A model generated the notes under the pieces. The model was not told the DNA's origin. It searched no databases and saw only the letters and a list, made by a program, of their open reading frames with translations. A stretch of 35,306 nt of DNA from Streptomyces zinciresistens K42 (GTDB lineage: Bacteria; Actinomycetota; Actinomycetes; Streptomycetales; Streptomycetaceae), in assembly GCF_000225525.1 (NCBI RefSeq), contig NZ_AGBF01000057.1, positions 1 to 35,306 on the forward strand, given 5' to 3'. Both the position numbers and the translations under genes were made by a program. Below are positions 29,682 to 35,306 of the stretch, piece by piece. The stretch's first letter is position 1, and each line of letters starts with the position of its first letter.

Positions 29682-30815
29682 GTGACGCACGACGACGCTC
29701 CGCCGCTGGCGGACCTCATGCCGTGGTCCGTCGCACCGCCCAGGCTCGGCCGGGGGTGGCCGGCGGGCCCCGACGCGGCGTCCCTGAAGGCCCGCTGGGA
29801 CGCTTTCGTCAAGGCGGAGGGCCCTGACCGGGAGGCCCTGCTGGAGCCGACCCGCTCCCGCACCCTGCACTCCGCGGTCGGGCGGCTGCCCGGCGGTCGC
29901 GCCGGGACGGAGAAGCTGGTCCGCGCCTCGGGTCCCTGCCCGGAGCCGGTGCGCGTCCTGCACGCCCCCTTCGACGAGCAGTGGCTGATCCCCGACCACC
30001 GGCTGATCGACGCGGCCCGCCCGGAGCTGTGGCGGGTCGCAGACGAGCAGCAGGTCTTCGTGCTGGAGACGCCGGAGTCCGGCCTGCTGGCGACCTCCGC
30101 GCTCCCGCTGGTCCGGCCGGGCCGCGTCCGCCCGCTGTACCGCCGCCCGTGCGGTGAGGAACCCAACCTGGCGCCCGGCCTCGTGGAGCACCTGCGGGAC
30201 CGGCTCGGCGGGCCGGTCGAGCCGCTGGACCTCCTGGCCTGGACGCTCGCCGCGGTACGCCCCGACCTCACCGTCCCGCTCACCGCGGACCCGGAACTCT
30301 GGGCGCGCGGCGTGGAGTCGGGCCGTCGCGCCCTGTGGCTGATGCGCCGCGACGGCGACCGCCCGAAGCTGCCCGGCGGCCGCCGCCCGTACGTCCGCGC
30401 GCCGCTCCCCGCCCGCCCGCTCACGCTGGACTACGACCGCGACGGGGAGGCCCTGCTGCTGGACGGGGGCCGCATCTCACCGGTCCCGCCGCAGGTGTGG
30501 GAGTACGAGGTGGCGGGCGTGAGGGTCCTGGAGCAGTGGTTCACCGCCCGTGTCACGGAGCCCGAGCCCGGCACCCTGGCCGCGATCCGCCCGCGGGCCT
30601 GGCCGCAGGCGTGGACGTCGGAGCTCCTGGAACTGATCGCGGTCCTGGCCCTGCTGGCGGAACTCCGGCCGCTGGACGCGGAGTCGGCGCCGGCCGTCAC
30701 CGCGACGGACCTGCGCAGGGCGGGCGTCCTGCCGCCCCCGGAGCCGACACGCCGCCCGGCCTCGGTCCTGGACCACCACGAGGAGGGGCCGGAGGGCCAG
30801 TTCGCGTTGATCTGA
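29682..30815 (+). CDS. Stand-alone type ISP restriction/modification specificity-domain protein
   Basis: A 377-residue protein resembling the C-terminal target-recognition region of type ISP enzymes such as LlaBIII. Typical pieces are WLIPDHRLIDAARPELWRV, VRPLYRRPCGEEPNLAPGLV, DPELWARGVESGRRALWLM, PVPPQVWEYEVAGVRVLEQW and RRPASVLDHHEEGPEGQFAL. The nuclease, helicase and methyltransferase parts (for example an NPPY motif) are absent here and next door, so it is not a complete restriction system. Such short versions are, to my knowledge, widespread in Streptomyces; their role is not established. The GTG at 29682 is chosen from the leaderless -10 element; the ATG at 29673 is the alternative. The gene stands alone after the GntR gene. 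Confidence 0.85.
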   Translation: MTHDDAPPLADLMPWSVAPPRLGRGWPAGPDAASLKARWDAFVKAEGPDREALLEPTRSRTLHSAVGRLPGGRAGTEKLVRASGPCPEPVRVLHAPFDEQWLIPDHRLIDAARPELWRVADEQQVFVLETPESGLLATSALPLVRPGRVRPLYRRPCGEEPNLAPGLVEHLRDRLGGPVEPLDLLAWTLAAVRPDLTVPLTADPELWARGVESGRRALWLMRRDGDRPKLPGGRRPYVRAPLPARPLTLDYDRDGEALLLDGGRISPVPPQVWEYEVAGVRVLEQWFTARVTEPEPGTLAAIRPRAWPQAWTSELLELIAVLALLAELRPLDAESAPAVTATDLRRAGVLPPPEPTRRPASVLDHHEEGPEGQFALI

Positions 30816-30829
30816 ACCGATCTGGGGCG

Positions 30830-31012
30830 CCAGTGCTGCGACCGGGAAGGTTCACCGGCTCGCGACGCCCGGCACGTCCCCGGAGCTCTGCGGGCAGGAG
30901 GGGCCCCGGGCGGCGCTGTCGCCTCACCGAGTACGTCCGGGTACGCGGGTGACGCTCCGCCTTGCGAGACACCGCACCGGACGCCGCGGGCCTGCGGCAG
31001 ACCTGCCCGGCC
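30830..31012 (-). repeat. MITE-like repeat, copy 2
   Basis: This is homologous to copy 1 (10241-10397). ACCGGGAAGGTTCACCGG at 30841-30858 differs by one base from copy 1 and continues CTCGCGACGCCCGGCACG identically. The core keeps GTCGCCTCACC, a GTAC hairpin and CACCGCACCGGACGCC. The right arm (30996-31012) is less preserved. The middle has extra sequence relative to copy 1. It lies 15 bp after the type ISP gene. Confidence 0.8.
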
Positions 31013-31328
31013 AGGGGGCGCCGAGTGGCGCGGGGCGGGCGATCACCCCGCCCGCACTTCGGCGGGGCGGGGACTGACACCCCGGGTGGGGAGATCCGGG
31101 GTTCATGGGGCCGTCTCGTCGGCGTCCGTGCGCGGCGGGGGCGTTGCGCGGGGGACGCGGGCCGGTGAGCGAGACGGGAGGGTGGACCGGGGGGCGTGCC
31201 CGCGCTCGGGTAGCGCTCCGGGGCACCGCTGCTTGCCGTGGGGATGACGGCGGCGGCAGCGCGGTGCCGGGACGGATTCCGCCACCGGGCGCGGGCCTCG
31301 TGAGTCGCGCGAGGAACGCCGGTACGGC
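31013..31328. other. Intergenic stretch without a gene
   Basis: No gene is supported between the repeat and the small conserved gene at 31329. The segment 31035-31062 contains facing GGGGCGGG and CCCCGCCC runs that could form a terminator-like hairpin. Frames open here have no ribosome site and unbalanced composition. Confidence 0.5.
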
Positions 31329-31598
31329 TCAGCGCCCGCCGAAGAGCGAACGCCGGAGCCGGCGGAGCGGGGCGAAGAGCGAGACCCGGCGGACGCGCGC
31401 GCCGCGGTCGCTGCGCTCGTGCGTCCTGTCGCGTGCCGTCAGTTCGAGCATCAGCGACGTCGCCTCGGCCGCCTCCCGCTGGGGCACGGCGGGACCCGCC
31501 AGCACCGAGAGATGGCGGTCGAGACGCGAGCTGCTCGCACCGCTCCCGCAGGTGATCGCAGGGACCCTGGCCCTGTTGCGCACTGTTATCTGTTCCAT
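31329..31598 (-). CDS. Small basic protein downstream of the sigK-rskA operon
   Basis: An 89-residue protein, strongly basic at the end (RGARVRRVSLFAPLRRLRRS). It begins MEQITVRNRARVPAITCGSG and contains HLSVLAGPAVPQREAAEATS and LMLELTARDRTHER. There is no signal or clear membrane helix; the C-terminal basic, amphipathic segment could bind nucleic acid or the membrane face. I recognise it only as the kind of small protein conserved in Streptomyces. The ATG at 31598 follows GGGGAG by six bases; the frame extends further upstream but without a ribosome site. It lies 127 bp after rskA on the same strand and may have its own promoter (TAGGGT near 31643). Confidence 0.68.
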   Translation of the reverse strand: MEQITVRNRARVPAITCGSGASSSRLDRHLSVLAGPAVPQREAAEATSLMLELTARDRTHERSDRGARVRRVSLFAPLRRLRRSLFGGR

Positions 31599-31725
31599 GT
31601 CACTCCCCACCCGTACGAGTCCACCCGGCCCCGGGCAGGTTAACCCTATCGTCCCGATGAGGCACTCGTGTATCGAGGTCACAGGATTCACCTTCCCCGT
31701 AAGGGTGTTGACGACTCCTCCGCCA

Positions 31726-32544
31726 CTACTCTCCGAATCCGACCGAATTCAGGGCGAGTTGGACAACCGGCTGGCTGGTGGGCTGCGGTGAGCCCCCGTC
31801 GGGCTCGACGGTCACGGCCAGTGACGTCACGGACTTGTCCAGGCCGGTCGCGACCAGGGGGGTGCCGCCCTCGAAAACGCCCAGGGAGCGTGGTTGCGCG
31901 CCGGGGCGCATGCCCCAGAGCTGATGCACCCGTCCGTTCGGCAGTCCGCCGTAGCCGCTCAGGGTGACGACCGCTCGTCCCGCCGTCGCGGAGGCCACCA
32001 CTCCGATCCGCCGGCCCCCCGCGTCCCGGCCGGCGGCCGCGCGGGCGTCCGGGGCCGCGAGGACGGCGGCGATCTCGCTCGCGCGGGCCCGCTGCGCGTC
32101 CAGCTCCTGCTGGGTCCGGCCGGCCTGGACGGCGAACAGGGAGGCGACGACGAGCGCCGCGGCGGCCGTGGCCGTGGCGAACGGCACGAACAAGGGGCGC
32201 GCCCTGGGCGCACGGTTGCGCGGCGGCGGCTGGTTCCCCCAGACGTGTGGCGGCAGTTGCGGGGCACGCGCGCGTGCGGGCTCCCGCCCGGCGGGCTCCT
32301 GGGCGGTCGTACGGACGGCGGCCAGGACCCGGTCGCGCAGCGCGGGCGGTGCGGGGGCGGCCGTCGACCAGGCGAGCCGGACGGCGTCCTCGGTGAGCGC
32401 GCGCACCTCGGCCGGGCAGACGTCGCAGGTCCGCAGGTGTTTCTCGAAGCGCAGCCGCTCGCCGGGCTCCAGCGCGTCGAGGGCGTAGGGGGCGGCGAGG
32501 GAGTGCAGGTCCTCGCGGCGCAGCAGGCGGTCGGCGAAGCTCAC
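31726..32544 (-). CDS. rskA: Anti-sigma-K factor, RskA-type zinc anti-sigma protein
   Basis: A 272-residue anti-sigma factor. The N-terminal cytoplasmic domain has the zinc anti-sigma motif H-x3-C-x2-C (FEKHLRTCDVCPAEV, about residues 33-47). A Pro/Arg-rich linker leads to one membrane helix (FVPFATATAAAALVVASLFA, near residue 135) and an RskA-type extracellular domain (VVTLSGYGGLPNGRVHQLWG, LGVFEGGTPLVATGL). It holds the sigma factor at the membrane; in mycobacteria RskA is cleaved stepwise to release SigK. The GTG start overlaps the sigma stop as GTGA and has GGGAGGAG upstream, so the pair is translationally coupled. Confidence 0.93.
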   Translation of the reverse strand: MSFADRLLRREDLHSLAAPYALDALEPGERLRFEKHLRTCDVCPAEVRALTEDAVRLAWSTAAPAPPALRDRVLAAVRTTAQEPAGREPARARAPQLPPHVWGNQPPPRNRAPRARPLFVPFATATAAAALVVASLFAVQAGRTQQELDAQRARASEIAAVLAAPDARAAAGRDAGGRRIGVVASATAGRAVVTLSGYGGLPNGRVHQLWGMRPGAQPRSLGVFEGGTPLVATGLDKSVTSLAVTVEPDGGSPQPTSQPVVQLALNSVGFGE

Positions 32545-33083
32545 GCGACTCCTCCCAGGCACTTGCGCAGCTGGGTGAGTCCGTCGCGCATCCGGGTCTT
32601 GACCGTGCCCAGCGGCAGGGAGAGCCGCTCGGCCACTTCGCGGTAGGTGTAGCCGTCGTAGTAGGCGAGGGTGACCGACTGGCGCTGGAGGGCGGTCAGG
32701 CGCTTCAGGCAGCGGCGCACCCACTCGCGTTCGAGGCCGGCCTCGACCTCCTCGGAGACGTGGTCGAAGGCCGGCGGGCTGGCGCGCAGGGCCTCGCGCT
32801 GCTCCCGCTCGCCGGCCGCGCGGACGCTGCGCACCCGGTCCACGGCGCGCCGGTGGGCGACGGTGAGCACCCACGACAGGGCGCTGCCCCGCCGGGGGTC
32901 GAACTTCGCGGCGGACCGCCACAGTTCGAGCAGCACCTCCTGCGCCACCTCCTCGGACTGGGCGGGGTCGCGCACGACCCGCCGCACGAGCCCGTACACC
33001 GGTCCGGAGACCAGTCCGTACAGCTCCTCGAACGCCTTCTGGTCACCGCCCGCCACGAGCACCAGCAGCTCGTCCGCCTCCAA
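32541..33083 (-). CDS. sigK: ECF RNA polymerase sigma factor SigK
   Basis: A 180-residue ECF sigma factor. Region 2 is FEELYGLVSGPVYGLVRRVV, DPAQSEEVAQEVLLELWRSA, KFDPRRGSALSWVLTVAHRR, and region 4 is LTALQRQSVTLAYYDGYTYR, EVAERLSLPLGTVKTRMRDG. The start is placed at the TTG at 33083, five bases after a strong GGGGGAGG, rather than at the GTG at 33152. That GTG has no properly spaced ribosome site, and its codon lies inside a SigK-type promoter (33162-33134) whose transcript would begin downstream of it. It directs RNA polymerase to its own gene and probably to the facing DUF4331 gene. Confidence 0.92.
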   Translation of the reverse strand: MEADELLVLVAGGDQKAFEELYGLVSGPVYGLVRRVVRDPAQSEEVAQEVLLELWRSAAKFDPRRGSALSWVLTVAHRRAVDRVRSVRAAGEREQREALRASPPAFDHVSEEVEAGLEREWVRRCLKRLTALQRQSVTLAYYDGYTYREVAERLSLPLGTVKTRMRDGLTQLRKCLGGVA

Positions 33084-33133
33084 CTCGCCTCCCCCTCCCG
33101 CAAGACCGCATCCCGGCCGTCCTGTCCCACGAG

Positions 33134-33162
33134 GTATTCGCAACGCACGCACCTCCGGAAGG
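33134..33162 (-). promoter_or_regulatory. Putative SigK autoregulatory promoter
   Basis: On the coding strand, CCTTCC (33162-33157), a 15-base spacer, then GCGAATAC (33141-33134). Mycobacterial SigK promoters, as I recall them, have CCATCC and CCGAAT. The facing promoter at 33226-33254 has the same spacer length. Its transcript would start near 33127, leaving a short leader to the TTG at 33083. Confidence 0.5.
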
Positions 33163-33225
33163 GGTTACGGATCAGCGGGGCGAAAACGCGGGTCCCCGGG
33201 CCGTGAAATCTGTTTCCGGGACCGA

Positions 33226-33254
33226 CCAATCCGGCCCGGTGCGCGCTCCGAATC
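33226..33254 (+). promoter_or_regulatory. Putative SigK promoter of the DUF4331 gene
   Basis: CCAATCC (33226-33232), a 15-base spacer, then CCGAATC (33248-33254). This resembles the mycobacterial SigK consensus (CCATCC ... CCGAAT). A start near 33262 would give a leader of about 30 bases containing the GGAGGA ribosome site. Confidence 0.62.
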
Positions 33255-33292
33255 CCGGTGCGTCAGGCAAGTCGGCACGGAGGACGGACGGC

Positions 33293-34828
33293 ATGACACC
33301 TACTTCCAGGAGCGGTGCGGGGCGCAAGGGCCTCGTGACCCTCATATGTGGCGCGCTGGCCGCGGGCGGGCTCGCAGCCGCCGGCGTCACCGCACTGGAG
33401 CCGGGGGCGGCCGCCGCCTCCAGCCACCGCGAGGCCCCGCTGATCTCGGGGACGCCGCAGTACGACAACACCGATGTGTACGCGTTCGTCAGCCCGGACA
33501 AGCCGGACACGACGACCATTGTGGCGAACTGGATTCCGTTCGAGGAACCCGCGGGCGGGCCCAACTTCTTCACGTTCGCCGAGGACGCCCAGTACGACAT
33601 CCACATCGACAACAACGGTGACGCGCAGGGCGAACTGCTGTACCGCTTCACCTTCGACACCCGCGTCAGGAACAAGAAGACGTTCCTCTCCCACACGGGC
33701 CCGGTGGAGAGTCTGGACGACCCGGATCTCAACGTCACGCAGACGTACGACGTCGAGCTGATCAAGCTGAGGAACCAGAGGCTCGTCTCGAAGACGAAGA
33801 TCGCCAACGATGTGCCGGTCGCCCCGTCGAACGCCGGCAAGGCGTCGATGCCCGACTACGCGAAGCTGCGCAAGCAGGCCGTGCGCGAACTGTACGGCGG
33901 CGCCAAGACGTTCGCCGGTCAGGCCGACGACCCGTTCTTCCTGGATCTGCGCGTCTTCGACCTGCTGTACGGCGGGAACCTCTCCGAGGTCGGCAACGAC
34001 ACCCTCAAGGGCTACAACGTGAACTCCATCGCGCTGCAGGTCCCGACGTCCATGATCGCCGAGTCGGCGGACCAGCCCGTCGTCGGCATCTGGTCGACGA
34101 CCCAGCGCCAGAACGCCAGGGGCTCCTACGAGCAGGTCTCGCGCCTGGGCAACCCGCTGGTGAACGAGGTCGTCAACCCGCTGAAGGACAAGGACCGGTT
34201 CAACGCGTCCGCGCCCTGGAACGACGCACGGTTCCTGAAGAACGTCACCAACCCCGAACTGCCCAGGCTCATCGAGGGGATCTACAAGATCCCGGCGCCC
34301 GCGGAGCCGCGCAACGACCTGGTCGACGTCTTCCTCAAGGGCGTGAAGGGCCTCAACCAGCCGCCGCGCGTCAGGCCGTCGGAGATGCTGCGCCTGAACA
34401 CGTCGATCAAGCCGACCGCGAAGCCGAAGCGGCTCGGGGTGCTCGACGGCGACAACGCCGGCTTCCCGAACGGCCGCCGCCTCACCGACGACGTGATCGA
34501 CGCCTCGCTCCAGGTCGTCGAGGGGGAACTGGTGGGCTCCAAGAACGACTTGGGCGACGCGGTCGACAAGAACGACAAGAAGTTCGAGAAGTCCTTCCCC
34601 TATGTCGCCCTGCCCACCGAGGGCTCGCGCGGCCCGCTCGCCAAGGGCACGAACGGCGCGTCCGACGTCCGCAGCCAGCTCGGTGACGCGCTCCGGCCCG
34701 CCGGCGCCCCGGACGGCACGCGGAACATGGCCCTGATCGCGGGATCGGCCGGCGCCGGCGCCCTCGGCATCCTGCTGGTCGGCGGCGCCCTGCTGTGGTG
34801 GCGCCGGATGCGGGACCGGGCGTACTGA
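33293..34828 (+). CDS. DUF4331 exported, membrane-anchored protein
   Basis: A 511-residue DUF4331 protein. It has a signal sequence (GLVTLICGALAAGGLAAAGV, cleavage near AAAASSHREAP) and the family opening SSHREAPLISGTPQYDNTDV, YAFVSPDKPDTTTIVANWIP, FTFAEDAQYDIHIDNNGDAQ. Later come FFLDLRVFDLLYGG and DDVIDASLQVVEGEL. Near the end, one helix (MALIAGSAGAGALGILLVGG) is followed by WWRRMRDR, which anchors it with most of the protein outside. Biochemical function is not known. The ATG at 33293 follows GGAGGA. It is divergent from sigK and has a SigK-like promoter, so it is a probable target of that envelope-signal system. Confidence 0.93.
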   Translation: MTPTSRSGAGRKGLVTLICGALAAGGLAAAGVTALEPGAAAASSHREAPLISGTPQYDNTDVYAFVSPDKPDTTTIVANWIPFEEPAGGPNFFTFAEDAQYDIHIDNNGDAQGELLYRFTFDTRVRNKKTFLSHTGPVESLDDPDLNVTQTYDVELIKLRNQRLVSKTKIANDVPVAPSNAGKASMPDYAKLRKQAVRELYGGAKTFAGQADDPFFLDLRVFDLLYGGNLSEVGNDTLKGYNVNSIALQVPTSMIAESADQPVVGIWSTTQRQNARGSYEQVSRLGNPLVNEVVNPLKDKDRFNASAPWNDARFLKNVTNPELPRLIEGIYKIPAPAEPRNDLVDVFLKGVKGLNQPPRVRPSEMLRLNTSIKPTAKPKRLGVLDGDNAGFPNGRRLTDDVIDASLQVVEGELVGSKNDLGDAVDKNDKKFEKSFPYVALPTEGSRGPLAKGTNGASDVRSQLGDALRPAGAPDGTRNMALIAGSAGAGALGILLVGGALLWWRRMRDRAY

Positions 34829-34919
34829 CCGCCCCCGACCGCCCCCGGGGCGCCGCCCGGCCGGTCCACCGGCCCGGCCCGCGGCGTCCGTCCCCCACGG
34901 CGCGGGCCGCGCCGTCCCA

Positions 34920-35094
34920 GGGCGTGTTTCGAAAGGAGCGTCGTCCGCCCGCAGGGCGGGGCGGGCGGCGTCTGGTGCGTGCGATCGCAAGGCGGAGGGT
35001 CGCCCCGATACCGGATGTATCGGGGTGATCCCGACAACGCGGCGAGCATGCCTGCCAGGCGTCTCCGGGCAGGCGGGACTTTCGAAACACGCCC
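34920..35094 (+). mobile_element. MITE with perfect 16-bp terminal inverted repeats (repeat copy 3)
   Basis: This 175-bp element is bounded by GGGCGTGTTTCGAAAG (34920-34935) and its exact reverse complement (35079-35094). These ends resemble IS ends of the type seen at 10408 (GGCCTGTTGCGAAAG). There is no ORF. Its core holds a perfect 9-bp stem (CCCCGATAC / GTATCGGGG) around CGGAT, and segments TCGCAAGGCGGAG and ACGCGGCGAG that also occur in copies 1 and 2 in opposite orientation. No clear target duplication flanks it. It lies between the DUF4331 gene and the next gene, so it may affect read-through. Confidence 0.88.
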
Positions 35095-35127
35095 AAGCAC
35101 CACAGAGACACGGACCGAGGAGGGGGC

Positions 35128-35306
35128 ATGGCCCCGCGTACGAACGACGAGGCACCCGAGCCCGCGGACACTAGCGGCCCGGCGGAGCACCACGGTCAGG
35201 CCGCGGCCCCCGGCGTACGGCGGGCCGCCGTACGCCGGTTGAGCGCGCTGGCGCGACGGCGGGGCGGGGCGGGCGTTCCCGTCCCGCCGGGCCGATCGGC
35301 GCGGGA
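35128..35306 (+). CDS. Start of a further gene, cut by the window end
   Basis: An ATG at 35128 follows AGGAGGGGGC, a strong ribosome site, and the frame stays open for 59 codons to the window edge. The visible residues (MAPRTNDEAPEPADTSGPAE, then RRAAVRRLSALARRRGGAGV) form an acidic/Pro-rich head followed by a basic stretch, and show no family mark. In some actinomycetes a DUF4331 gene is followed by a tetratricopeptide-repeat protein gene, which is a possible identity here, but nothing visible proves it. Confidence 0.6.
   Translation, partial: MAPRTNDEAPEPADTSGPAEHHGQAAAPGVRRAAVRRLSALARRRGGAGVPVPPGRSAR

Noticed and set aside
29682..30815. Complete restriction-modification or phage-defence system
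   Set aside because: Only the specificity-type region is present; neighbours are a GntR regulator and a repeat, with no nuclease or methyltransferase.
31105..31791. Plus-strand ORF opposite the small basic protein gene
   Set aside because: It has no ribosome site, mixed composition, and overlaps a better-supported minus-strand gene with GGGGAG before its ATG.

Overview
The window is very GC-rich DNA, with codons ending mostly in G or C, Tat and lipoprotein signals, leaderless starts, many TetR regulators, a SoxR, a class F sortase and a sigK/rskA pair. All of this points to the chromosome of a Streptomyces or close relative. No rRNA, tRNA, CRISPR array or phage genes were seen.

Layout. 1-5.6 kb is a lipid/acyl-CoA catabolism locus: an NADPH:quinone-type reductase, then an aminoglycoside-phosphotransferase-like kinase with an acyl-CoA dehydrogenase (the two halves of animal ACAD10/11), and facing them an SDR, a decayed acyl-CoA ligase and a TetR repressor. 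5.7-8 kb carries a Tat-exported NamZ-type muramidase and an unrecognised zinc-ribbon protein. 8.3-10.1 kb has soxR, a MaoC hydratase and a TetR gene. 10.2-12.6 kb is a small mobile-DNA zone: a MITE-like repeat, then a TetR/reductase pair lying between two IS-like ends next to a deleted IS5-type transposase. 12.6-17.7 kb has a YiaA/B membrane protein, an acyl-CoA dehydrogenase divergent from a TetR gene, and an ALDH-ADH operon. 17.7-23.7 kb has an orphan sugar-type ABC ATPase, a sortase F with a secreted partner, and an MFS-CitMHS transporter pair. 23.8-27.4 kb has a molybdopterin oxidoreductase and a lipoprotein-TetR operon. 27.5-30.8 kb has homogentisate dioxygenase hmgA, a GntR regulator and a stand-alone type ISP specificity-domain protein. 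31.3-35.3 kb is a SigK-RskA system facing a DUF4331 protein and the start of a further gene.

How the genes work together. Reading the promoters shows that several operons are probably joined by repeated TetR palindromes. An ATACCGACCGGTCGGTAT-like site lies before both the kinase/ACAD operon and the SDR operon, and a third lies before the molybdo-oxidoreductase. A CTAAGC-N4-GCTTAG-like site lies before maoC and before the TetR gene downstream of it. An AAACTAGC-N3-GCTAGTTT site lies between the ACAD and its TetR and again before ALDH-ADH. Two promoter-like sequences of the mycobacterial SigK type, with identical 15-bp spacers, face each other's genes between sigK and the DUF4331 gene. They argue for autoregulation and for a TTG start of sigK.

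Mobile and decayed DNA: three copies of a short repeat family with a shared hairpin core, one bounded by perfect 16-bp IS-like ends; one IS remnant; one acyl-CoA ligase reduced to its two ends. Family names are from motif recognition by eye; no database search was possible.
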